Below are positions 1-5,585 of a stretch of DNA of 14,376 bases, piece after piece (position 1 is the stretch's first letter; each line of letters opens with the position of its first letter). The translations under genes were made by a program, and so were the position numbers. The stretch lies in NCBI GenBank assembly GCA_919902095.1, contig CAKKQL010000014.1, forward strand, positions 1 to 14,376. Direction: 5' to 3'. Source of the DNA: Acidiferrobacterales bacterium. GTDB taxonomy: Bacteria; Pseudomonadota; Gammaproteobacteria; Acidiferrobacterales; Sulfurifustaceae. Below the pieces are notes generated by a model. It ran no database searches and had not been told where the DNA came from. It saw only the letters and a list, made by a program, of their open reading frames with translations.

Positions 1-157
1 GGCGCGGCCGACTGAGCGGCTGGACCGGGCGAATCTGGGCGGTCTGGCAGATTTACTCATCGCTGCGCAGCCCGCGCCCGAAAGACGGCGCCTGACCCAC
101 GCCCTGCCTGCGGGCGAAGCCACGATGCCCCTGCCCGGAGCGGCGGCGAGCGGCTAG
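1..157 (+). other. Ambiguous 3' end of an upstream gene
   Basis: Two plus-strand frames run in from the left edge. One ends at TAG 155-157, nine bases before the mgtC-like ATG, and reads as an Ala/Arg/Leu/Pro-rich tail. The other ends at TGA 93-95 and reads as a basic, Trp-rich tail ending PRPKDGA; it has the higher G+C at third codon positions. I do not recognise either tail, and too little is visible to choose. The frame ending at 157 would suit tight coupling to the next gene. No convincing minus-strand frame crosses this stretch. Confidence 0.3.
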
Positions 158-166
158 ACTGACGCC

Positions 167-826
167 ATGGATTTATACCTGACACCGGTCCTGCACCTGC
201 TCGCGGCCCTGGCCGCCGGTGGCCTGATCGGACTCGAACGCAGCCACCACGGCCGGCCCGCCGGATTTCGCACGCATACCCTGGTCTGCCTCGCGTCGAG
301 CGTGCTCATGCAACTGCCAGTCCTGGGCGCGGTGCAGCTCGACCCCTCGCGCCTCGCGCAAGGCATCATGACCGGCATCGGCTTCCTCGGCGCGGGCGTG
401 ATCGTGAAGGAACGAATGTCGGTGCGCGGCCTGACCACCGCCGCCTCGATCTGGATCACGGCGGCCATCGGCATCCTGCTCGGGCTCGGGCATTACTTCG
501 TCGCGGGCGCCGCCACTGCGTTCACGCTAAGCGTACTGGCGCTGTTCCGCTGGTTCGAAGGCCATCTGCCGACGCAGCATTATGTCCGCCTTGAAGTGAA
601 GACCCGCGCCAAGGACCGGCTACCGCTCGATGACATCCTCGCGCTCGCGCGCCAATGCCACTGCAAGCCGGCGAATACGAGCTACGCCATGCAGGAAGGC
701 GGCAAGATTTTCGCCTACGAAATAGCCCTCACCACGGGCAAGTGGGACAACTACCGCGCGCTCGCCGATGCGCTGGCGGGGAACCCGAAGATACCGGAAT
801 TCAAAATCAGTCCGGCGAGTCAGTAA
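167..826 (+). CDS. MgtC/SapB family inner-membrane protein
   Basis: A 219-residue protein of the MgtC/SapB family. Visible family hallmarks are GGLIGLERS at residues 18-26, the R-T-H after the first helix (35-37), GIGFLGAGVI at 70-79 and GLTTAASIW at 88-96. These lie in four to five hydrophobic helices covering roughly residues 5-130, and a soluble C-terminal domain of about 85 residues follows. MgtC proteins are linked to growth in low magnesium and, in pathogens, to modulation of the F-type ATP synthase; most members, like this one, are simply housekeeping membrane proteins of unproven role. The ATG at 167 follows a weak Shine-Dalgarno. The gene converges with the small gene ending at 874, 47 bp away. 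The family call is firm; the physiological role is not known. Confidence 0.9.
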   Translation: MDLYLTPVLHLLAALAAGGLIGLERSHHGRPAGFRTHTLVCLASSVLMQLPVLGAVQLDPSRLAQGIMTGIGFLGAGVIVKERMSVRGLTTAASIWITAAIGILLGLGHYFVAGAATAFTLSVLALFRWFEGHLPTQHYVRLEVKTRAKDRLPLDDILALARQCHCKPANTSYAMQEGGKIFAYEIALTTGKWDNYRALADALAGNPKIPEFKISPASQ

Positions 827-873
827 CGGCCGGGCGCCCATTCTGCGCCGGGGCAGCGGCTGATTATGCGAAA

Positions 874-1137
874 TTAAATGCCGCCACTGTCTTTACAGGG
901 ATGCGCGCCCTTGTCTGGCGGACTGCAATCCCAGGCCCCAAAACAGGCGCCGACTGCTTTATGCGATCCGCATTCCAGCTGCACCAACCCCAAGCAATAG
1001 GTGTGGCAGGTTCGGTTCTGCCCGCCGCCATCGCCACCGCCGGCGACAATAGCAATAACCACTCCTATCACAGCTAACACTGCGAGGGTCCCTAAAACAG
1101 CGAGTAATGTAAAACCTCCTTGCTTAACCATCCTCAT
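874..1137 (-). CDS. Small pseudopilin-like, six-cysteine protein
   Basis: An 87-residue protein. I chose the ATG at 1137 because AAGGAGG lies six bases upstream on the minus strand. The N-terminus is MRMVKQGGFTLLAV: a short basic leader, Gly8-Phe9 and then about 23 hydrophobic residues, which is the layout of a type IV pilin or pseudopilin prepilin-peptidase site. The glutamate normally at mature position 5 is replaced by Ala. After a glycine-rich linker (33-39) the remaining 48 residues contain six cysteines (44, 48, 56, 65, 71, 81), including a C-x3-C, which suggests three disulfides or metal binding. It is far too short for a standard pilin globular domain. It lies 29 bp downstream of the DUF1993 gene and is probably cotranscribed with it. 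No homologue is recognised; an alternative reading is a simple N-terminally anchored secreted protein. Confidence 0.65.
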   Translation of the reverse strand: MRMVKQGGFTLLAVLGTLAVLAVIGVVIAIVAGGGDGGGQNRTCHTYCLGLVQLECGSHKAVGACFGAWDCSPPDKGAHPCKDSGGI

Positions 1138-1166
1138 TTCAAGCCTCCTTGTTGTCACATCCCCGG

Positions 1167-1673
1167 TTACATCTTTCCCAGATAATCTTTCTTGCCGATC
1201 TCGACTCCACTGTGCCGCAGAATGGCATAGGCCGTGGAGACATGAAAATACAAATTAGGCAAAGCACGATTCAGCAAGAACGTTAACCCCTCGAAAGTGA
1301 GCGACTCATCGCGGACCTTAAGCGTAACTGCCCTTTTCTCTGAACCGTCAATCTGCTCGGGCTTTAGGGTATTGAGGTACGCAATCGTTTTGCGAAGACG
1401 TTCGATCAGTTCAGGGAATGTCGTTTCATTGTCTTCATATTTGGGTGGTTCCATCCCGGCCAACCGTGCCGCACCGCCCTTGGCCGTGTCCGAGGCAATC
1501 TGAACCTGTCGTGACAGTGGAAACATATCGGGATACAGGCGGCTATTGAGCAACACTGCGGGGGCGATTTTCTTGGCTTCGGCGTGGGCCGCGGCCTTTC
1601 CCAGAATCGCAACAAGATTGTTCAACATTCGGATGAATACCGGCACCGAGGCTTGATACATTGAGATTGTCAT
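1167..1673 (-). CDS. DUF1993 domain-containing protein
   Basis: A 168-residue protein matching the DUF1993 pattern from end to end: N-terminal MTISMYQASVPVFIRMLNNL, central R-L-Y-P-D-M-F-P-L (about 45-53), and C-terminal helices with the Y-F-H-V-S-T-A-Y-A-I-L-R segment near 142-153. DUF1993 proteins are compact helical bundles distantly like DinB/YfiT proteins, usually solitary and of unknown biochemical function. The start is preceded by AGGA about nine bases upstream. It lies just beyond the attC on its 5' side and precedes the pseudopilin-like gene by 29 bp. Base composition is less GC-rich than in the flanking housekeeping genes, in keeping with an accessory location. Confidence 0.85.
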   Translation of the reverse strand: MTISMYQASVPVFIRMLNNLVAILGKAAAHAEAKKIAPAVLLNSRLYPDMFPLSRQVQIASDTAKGGAARLAGMEPPKYEDNETTFPELIERLRKTIAYLNTLKPEQIDGSEKRAVTLKVRDESLTFEGLTFLLNRALPNLYFHVSTAYAILRHSGVEIGKKDYLGKM

Positions 1674-1750
1674 GGATAGTTATCCTGAAGAACCACATGA
1701 TTAACCGCGGTCTGCCCCTGCTTGCCTGCTGCCTCACTCATTTTTGTGTG

Positions 1751-1807
1751 GTCCAACGTCATGCTCACCGGCGCGCTTCGGCGCGTCCGGTGCAGCTAAA
1801 GTTAGGC
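1751..1807 (-). repeat. Integron attC recombination site
   Basis: Read on the minus strand this 57-bp imperfect palindrome begins with GCCTAAC (R'', fits RYYYAAC) and ends with GTTGGAC (R', fits GTTRRRY). Between them the arms CACCGG-A-CGCGC and GCGCG-CCGGTG pair around a short tetraloop-like spacer. One unpaired A, and one unpaired G between the GCT/AGC segment and CACCGG, are positioned like the extrahelical bases that set attC strand choice. The TAA stop of the 207-residue gene (1802-1804) lies inside R'', as is typical of integron cassettes. Terminator activity is also conceivable, but the conserved core sites make attC the better call. Confidence 0.88.
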
Positions 1808-2425
1808 GTCGGTTGCCGGGCGAACACTCTCATTGTTTTCTTCGAAAAGGTTACGATTATCTGCGGCCCGCTTTTGGCGCAAGTTATCGATCTTCGCCTT
1901 CTGCTCCCGCATGAAAGCGATAGGATCCCATTCATCTGGCGTTGCTTCTGCCAGCGCAACGTGTTTGAGTAGTTGCGCCACCAGACGGGAGGCGTCAATC
2001 CCGAGGATTGAGTATTGCAGCTGCCGTTCTTCGAAGGCTTCGGAGTAGTCGGGTGGAGAGGCGTGGTTGAATTCATACATAGTTTTCTGCGCGACTAGTT
2101 CAGCTTTGTAAGGGAGCTGAAGGATTGAATACATTAGGTTCGCAGGTAGTACCTTCCATTCGACCTTGAGATCATTCAGCGCAAGCGTCGGCGACTCGAC
2201 CTGAATGGAGCTATATCCATCCTTATCAGTTTGCCCATCGCACAATCCGTCATCGCCTGCGACACCTGCGCAACCGGCAATGAACCTTTCCAGCTGGCAT
2301 GAAACCTGGATTGCTAGATATTCGGCGTCCTTCTTGTTCTTCCTGTTCTGAAACCACCATTCTCTGACGCCAGTCAAGATAGCGCCGACTAAGACACCGA
2401 TAAGGCCGAAGACTGCGGATTCCAC
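1802..2425 (-). CDS. Cassette-borne N-terminally anchored membrane protein
   Basis: A 207-residue protein of unknown function. I place the start at GTG 2425: it is five bases after the stop of the upstream small gene, AGG lies eight bases before it, and translation from here opens directly with a hydrophobic segment (VESAVFGLIGVLVGAILTG, residues 1-19). That segment is followed by a basic stop-transfer stretch (N-R-K-N-K-K). The remaining ~180 residues look cytoplasmic, largely helical and charged, with a likely coiled-coil tail (M-R-E-Q-K-A-K-I-D-N-L-R-Q-K-R). No catalytic motif is visible. An in-frame ATG lies 29 codons upstream but would overlap the previous gene. The stop lies in the attC. 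With the 84-residue gene it forms a two-gene cassette, so the products may act together at the membrane. Confidence 0.75.
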   Translation of the reverse strand: MESAVFGLIGVLVGAILTGVREWWFQNRKNKKDAEYLAIQVSCQLERFIAGCAGVAGDDGLCDGQTDKDGYSSIQVESPTLALNDLKVEWKVLPANLMYSILQLPYKAELVAQKTMYEFNHASPPDYSEAFEERQLQYSILGIDASRLVAQLLKHVALAEATPDEWDPIAFMREQKAKIDNLRQKRAADNRNLFEENNESVRPATDA

Positions 2426-2430
2426 TTTTA

Positions 2431-2685
2431 TTACCTGCTGGGTGGAGATGAACTTGCGCCATCCGATTGAATGCCCGAAAGCTTCAAGAAGCCGTAAGCA
2501 GCGCCGAAACATATTATTGCGACCGGAACGTCGCCCAGTACTCGTCCGACAACGTAACCCAATACGAGACCAAAGGAGTCGTAGTTGAGTGCGAAGACTG
2601 CTTGCATGGTTGCATGCATGGCTGACGTCAATATAGACGCTGCGGTGGCGATAAGAGCAACGTGTAATCGTGTAAGTCGGATCAT
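2431..2685 (-). CDS. Small two-helix membrane protein, first gene of the cassette
   Basis: An 84-residue protein with ATG at 2685 preceded by a strong GGGGAGG six bases upstream. Two hydrophobic stretches, about residues 8-30 and 38-68, suggest two transmembrane helices, with Gly residues and a D-V-P inside the second. The tail is short and Ser/Pro-rich. It is not recognised. The stop lies five bases before the GTG of the 207-residue membrane protein, so the two are probably translationally coupled. The start lies 31 bp inside the cassette boundary, a usual cassette leader length. Confidence 0.7.
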   Translation of the reverse strand: MIRLTRLHVALIATAASILTSAMHATMQAVFALNYDSFGLVLGYVVGRVLGDVPVAIICFGAAYGFLKLSGIQSDGASSSPPSR

Positions 2686-2724
2686 CTGGCGCCTCCCCGG
2701 ACGTTGAAAAGTGATGCCTAACTA

Positions 2725-2790
2725 TAATTCGACCGCCTAAATGCCGGGTTCGGAATTCTGAATTCTGGGGACACCATACTTAATTCGACC
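2725..2790 (+). repeat. 10-bp direct repeat pair around a small palindromic block
   Basis: TAATTCGACC occurs at 2725-2734 and again at 2781-2790. Between them is a 46-bp block containing overlapping GAATTC palindromes (GGAATTCTGAATTC) and GGGGACACCATACT. From memory the latter word recurs in intergenic DNA near REP-associated or IS200-like transposases; I could not check this. The block is next to the outer cassette junction and may be a decayed small insertion with target duplication. Confidence 0.35.
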
Positions 2791-2800
2791 AATCTTGATT

Positions 2801-2998
2801 TCACTGGCTGTGTCCCAGTCCCGTTTCATTATCTTTTGGCGGATGCGCGTTTGACGCGATACGGAGCGGCGGCTTCGGCCATGACGCGTCTGCCGGTTCT
2901 TTTACCTCCCAGACCTTGCCAGCGCGTTCGAAGCGGACGACAAACCTCGGGTCTTGCATTTGATTTTCGAGATATCGGTCGAAATTGGTCTTTTTCAT
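2801..2998 (-). pseudogene. Truncated XRE/HigA-type antitoxin N-terminal fragment
   Basis: From ATG 2998 the first ~33 residues (K-K-T-N-F-D-R-Y-L-E-N-Q then M-Q-D-P-R-F and R-F-E-R-A-G-K-V-W-E-V) resemble the N-terminus common in RelE/HigB-partner XRE antitoxins, which usually continues into an A-L-Q-L-A-A-L-R helix and an HTH. Here the frame continues for 32 unrelated Pro/Asn-rich residues with no HTH and stops at 2801. I read this as a deletion or recombination remnant. A genuine 65-residue protein is possible but less likely. No toxin gene is adjacent. Confidence 0.5.
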
Positions 2999-3040
2999 AG
3001 CTTTAAAAAACCAAGTCAAACTGCAATTTCATCGCTACGT

Positions 3041-3105
3041 TCATCTGCGAATCACCGCTAGTTTATCCGCCCCCGACTCCGACAACTACACCTCCCCGGA
3101 CCGGC
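3041..3105 (-). pseudogene. Decayed copy of the lyase gene 3' end
   Basis: These 65 bases match 3472-3536, the last 21 codons plus stop of the beta-propeller gene, at 56 of 65 positions by hand alignment without gaps. In the corresponding frame the copy reads G-E-V-stop-L-S-E-S-G and then A-D-K-L-A-V-I-R-R-stop: the Trp codon has become TAG and the natural TGA is kept. Similarity does not clearly extend beyond either end. The two copies bracket the orphan antitoxin gene. Confidence 0.75.
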
Positions 3106-3119
3106 AGACAGAGGAGGAC

Positions 3120-3446
3120 TCATGCGGCGCGTTTTGTCGTTCTTACCGCGAACCGGATGCGTTCCGACGCCTGCAACGCCTTGATAATCCCGAACAGGCT
3201 CTCGGCCGTGGGGTTGCCGCGCGGCCCGAGCATGCGCTGGAGACTTTTGCTGGGTTTGCCGGTTTCTTTCGCCAAGCCATCGAAGGTGAGGGTGGCGTTG
3301 ACGTAGTCGCGCAGCATCGCCTTGCCGGCTTCGAGGTCGCCGGCCAGCAGCTCGTTGACCGCCTCGGTCAGCATCGCCGCGCGAAAGCGCGCGTCACCCC
3401 GGGCGCGCGCCCAGACGGCTTCTCGAAACTTGCGTGTGATCGGCAT
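3120..3446 (-). CDS. Orphan HTH addiction-module antitoxin-like regulator
   Basis: A 108-residue protein. I chose the ATG at 3446, with AAGGT seven bases upstream; a start seven codons earlier lacks such a site. The N-terminus (R-K-F-R-E-A-V-W-A-R-A-R then D-A-R-F-R-A-A-M-L) and the core (G-K-A-M-L-R-D-Y-V-N-A-T then K-S-L-Q-R-M-L-G-P-R-G-N-P-T) match COG3636-type antitoxins and transcriptional regulators. The HTH is at about residues 53-88, with the recognition-helix signature S-K-S-L-Q-R-M-L-G. Such proteins normally follow a RelE/HigB-like toxin gene and neutralise the toxin while repressing the operon. Here the upstream gene is a lyase and no toxin is visible, so the gene is either orphaned or has a separate regulatory role. 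The family is clear; antitoxin function is inferred. Confidence 0.8.
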   Translation of the reverse strand: MPITRKFREAVWARARGDARFRAAMLTEAVNELLAGDLEAGKAMLRDYVNATLTFDGLAKETGKPSKSLQRMLGPRGNPTAESLFGIIKALQASERIRFAVRTTKRAA

Positions 3447-3471
3447 AATAATTACCTTTTTTCGCATGCGC

Positions 3472-4431
3472 TCATCGGCGAATCACCGCCAACTTATCCG
3501 TCCCCGACTCCGGCAACCACACCTCGCCGGGCCGGCCGAGAACCTGGCGCACACGGGCGCCCTTGCTCGGTAGCGGGTACACGGTGAATTTCTCGGTCTG
3601 CGGGTCGAAGCGCAGCATGACGTTGTGGCCGAAGTCGGAGAGCCAGACCATGTCCTTGTCGTCCACGTACACGGCGTAGATTTGCGGGTTGTCGCCGGGC
3701 GCTTTCCATTCGCGCCACTGTTTCGTTTTTGGGTCATACATCGAGACCTGCCCCGAGAGCCATTCGCTCACCCACACCCGACTCTTCGAATCCGCCCACA
3801 CCCGCCGCGCGCCCTGCCCAAGCGTCAGCGGCTCCAGTACCTCGGCCTTGCCGGTTTGGGTGTCTATGCGCGCGATGTGCGAGCCGGCGAGCGAGGCGTA
3901 GTACACGCTCCCGTCCGGCGCGGTGCAGATGCCGTACGGCCCGCGCCCGCGCGGGGCTTCGAAGACTTCGGTTTTGCCGGTCCGGGGATCGAGGCGGCCG
4001 TAGTAGCCGGCCTGGCCGGTGAACCACAGCACGCCGTGCTTATCGAAGGTCGCGGTGTTGAGGTTGACGTTGCGCGTGCCCGCCGGCAGCGGGAACACCT
4101 CGACCTTGCCGGTCTTCGGGTCCACGCGGACGTTGGCATTCAGCCCCAAGTCGGTGACCCAGGCCGCGCCGTCGGGGCCAACGATGACGCCGTGCGGCGC
4201 CGAGCCGCGCCCGAGCGCGATGTGGCGGGTCTTGCCGGTTTTGGGATCGAGATGCCCAAGCTCGCCGGAGTGCTGCGCGGTGTACCACACGCCGCCATCC
4301 GGCGCCGGCGCGACGTCGTGCGGGTGCGAACCTTTGGGGACCGGAAATTCCTGAACCGCGGGCGGCGCGGCATGTACGAGGGACGCGGCAAACGCGAGCG
4401 CGACGATCGCAACGCTGCCCCTGCTTACCAT
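3472..4431 (-). CDS. Secreted virginiamycin B lyase-like beta-propeller protein
   Basis: A 319-residue protein. The ATG at 4431 has GGGAGGG seven bases upstream; a GTG two codons earlier is too close to that site. A signal peptide is evident (hydrophobic to about residue 20, then V-H-A before A-P-P). Six propeller-blade repeats follow, each with D-G-x-V-W-(Y/F/V) near the start and R/H-x-D-P-(K/R)-T-G-K near the end, as in the Vgb/NHL/SMP-30-like superfamily. Characterised Vgb enzymes linearise streptogramin B by elimination, but most environmental relatives are periplasmic proteins of unknown substrate. I could not assign the catalytic His/Glu residues, so resistance should not be inferred. 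It is divergent from greB with 96 bp between. Its last 65 bases are duplicated at 3041-3105. Confidence 0.82.
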   Translation of the reverse strand: MVSRGSVAIVALAFAASLVHAAPPAVQEFPVPKGSHPHDVAPAPDGGVWYTAQHSGELGHLDPKTGKTRHIALGRGSAPHGVIVGPDGAAWVTDLGLNANVRVDPKTGKVEVFPLPAGTRNVNLNTATFDKHGVLWFTGQAGYYGRLDPRTGKTEVFEAPRGRGPYGICTAPDGSVYYASLAGSHIARIDTQTGKAEVLEPLTLGQGARRVWADSKSRVWVSEWLSGQVSMYDPKTKQWREWKAPGDNPQIYAVYVDDKDMVWLSDFGHNVMLRFDPQTEKFTVYPLPSKGARVRQVLGRPGEVWLPESGTDKLAVIRR

Positions 4432-4514
4432 CCGCACGCCCTCCCTTACGTCGTGGTACGCCTATTCTCGGGACCGACGCACCGGTTTGTCCAGCCACGG
4501 GGCGCGACTTTCAT

Positions 4515-4520
4515 TACAAT
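4515..4520 (+). promoter_or_regulatory. Candidate -10 element for greB
   Basis: TACAAT matches five of six bases of the sigma-70 -10 consensus and ends seven bases before the greB ATG at 4528. If used, transcription would start at or one base before the ATG, giving a leaderless message; no Shine-Dalgarno is seen before this ATG, which fits. No good -35 sits 16-18 bases upstream, so confidence is low. Confidence 0.3.
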
Positions 4521-4527
4521 CCTGCCC

Positions 4528-5040
4528 ATGGGCCGCCAACGACTCCCGCAACCCAAAAGCTCGGTCTACATCACCCCCGAAGGCGCGCGCACGCTGCGCG
4601 ACGAGCTCGACACCCTGTGGCGCGTCGAGCGCCCCAAAGTAACGCAGGCGGTGTCGGAAGCCGCGGCCCAGGGCGACCGCTCGGAAAACGCCGAGTACAT
4701 TTACGGCAAGAAACGCCTGCGCGAGATCGACCGGCGCATCCGCTACCTGCAAAAGCGCCTCGACGAGATCGTGGTCGTGGAGCGCACCCCGACCGACGCC
4801 GCGCGCGTGTTTTTCGGCGCCTGGGTGGGCCTGGAGGACGAAGCCGGCGGCAGCGTCACCTACCGCATCGTCGGCGCCGACGAGTTCAACCCGGCCAGGG
4901 GCTGGATCAGCGTGGACTCGCCGCTGGCGCGGGCGCTGCTGAAAAAGGCCGAGGGCGACGAGGTGGAGCTGCATCTCCCCAGCGGGCGGAAGGTATATTG
5001 GGTGCTCAAGGTCAGTTACCGGCCGCCGGACAGCGGCTGA
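4528..5040 (+). CDS. greB: Transcription elongation factor GreB
   Basis: A 170-residue protein of the usual GreB length with a short N-terminal extension. The N-terminal coiled-coil domain (to about residue 85) contains the family signature A-A-A-Q-G-D-R-S-E-N-A-E-Y-I-Y-G-K-K, whose acidic D/E residues at the coiled-coil tip reach the RNA polymerase active site and stimulate cleavage of backtracked transcripts. The C-terminal FKBP-like domain carries F-F-G-A-W-V and S-P-L-A-R-A-L-L-K-K-A-E-G-D-E-V. The Y-I-Y-G-K-K wording favours GreB over GreA. The frame stays open far upstream, but the ATG at 4528 gives the family-standard start. A hairpin follows the stop at once. Confidence 0.95.
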   Translation: MGRQRLPQPKSSVYITPEGARTLRDELDTLWRVERPKVTQAVSEAAAQGDRSENAEYIYGKKRLREIDRRIRYLQKRLDEIVVVERTPTDAARVFFGAWVGLEDEAGGSVTYRIVGADEFNPARGWISVDSPLARALLKKAEGDEVELHLPSGRKVYWVLKVSYRPPDSG

Positions 5041-5042
5041 CG

Positions 5043-5072
5043 CCGGCGCACTGGAATAGTGCGCGCCGGTTT
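5043..5072 (+). terminator. Hairpin after greB, probable terminator
   Basis: GCGCACT (5046-5052) and AGTGCGC (5058-5064) pair perfectly around GGAAT. The stem can be lengthened by the surrounding CCG/CGG with a small bulge, and is followed by GGTTTA. The T-run is short, so termination efficiency is uncertain, but the position two bases past the stop is right. Confidence 0.55.
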
Positions 5073-5164
5073 ACCGTCCCGGCCCCACTAGGCGCGGACG
5101 CGCATCGCAGTTATGCTTTTGCACCGCTGCGAAGGATGGCAAACAATAAAAGGGGCTATTCGGC

Positions 5165-5569
5165 ATGAACATGAACAAAAAAATTCGCGTCGCCCTGCTG
5201 GGCCTGGGAGAAGTCGGCGAGCTGTTCGCCGAGCGCTTGCTCGCGAAGATCCAGGAAAGCAAACTCCCCATCGAGATCGTCGCGGTCGCCGACCGCAACA
5301 CCGACTCGCCGGTGGCGCTCGGCTTCCGGCACAGCGGCGTGCAGGTGTTCAAGCACGCATTCGAAGTCATCAAGCTCGGCGACCACGTGGACATCATCTT
5401 CGATCTCACCGGCGACCCGATGGTGCGGCGCGCGCTGCGCATGCAGATGCAGGAGAGCGAGAACCGGCACACGGTGATCGCGCCGGAGGTGGTCGCGAAG
5501 CTGCTGTACATGTTCTTCTTCGAGGAAACCCAGTTCCCGACCAAGCACAACGGCCGCGGCGGCTACTGA
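5165..5569 (+). CDS. Stand-alone NAD(P)-binding Rossmann protein
   Basis: A 134-residue protein. The ATG at 5165 follows AAGGGG by about nine bases; an ATG two codons later is also possible. It opens with a beta strand and the dinucleotide-binding loop G-L-G-E-V-G (13-18). A second strand I-E-I-V-A-V-A-D-R-N follows, with Asp in a place typical for binding the adenosine ribose, and later V-D-I-I-F-D-L-T-G-D. This resembles only the N-terminal NAD domain of homoserine dehydrogenase or aspartate/acetaldehyde dehydrogenase-like proteins; there is no catalytic domain. It may be a nucleotide sensor or a subunit acting with a partner encoded elsewhere. The end is not obviously truncated (a regular stop, charged tail). 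It converges with hrpB, 16 bp away. Confidence 0.65.
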   Translation: MNMNKKIRVALLGLGEVGELFAERLLAKIQESKLPIEIVAVADRNTDSPVALGFRHSGVQVFKHAFEVIKLGDHVDIIFDLTGDPMVRRALRMQMQESENRHTVIAPEVVAKLLYMFFFEETQFPTKHNGRGGY

Positions 5570-5585
5570 ACGCCGAACCGGCGCG

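Larger units (their letters stand above)
1757..2721 (-). mobile_element. Solitary integron gene cassette (two ORFs plus attC)
   Basis: On the minus strand the unit begins after the G of GTTAGGC (2722-2716) and ends at the G of the attC R' core (1757), giving a 965-bp cassette. Its 5' end TTAGGC is the exact complement needed by the R'' core GCCTAAC, while the R' core now next to attC (GTTGGAC) is a poorer partner. That is what is expected if R' belongs to the flanking DNA and TTAGGC was the cassette's own end when circular. Joining the flanks would restore a GTTGGAC insertion site. No integrase gene and no second attC are visible, so this is a lone cassette, a remnant array, or an insertion at a secondary site. 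Confidence 0.75.

Noticed and set aside
1140..1170. A second attC between the DUF1993 gene and the pseudopilin-like gene
   Set aside because: No RYYYAAC/GTTRRRY pair or hairpin is present, so the two genes are not separate cassettes.
2723..2860. Another attC or an attI upstream of the cassette
   Set aside because: GTTAGGC is present at the boundary, but I found no partner core or complementary arm within a normal attC distance.
3625..4527. A long plus-strand open frame leading into greB
   Set aside because: It is antisense to the lyase gene, Arg/Val/Pro-rich with no domain, and GreB has a standard start at 4528. High GC keeps antisense frames open.
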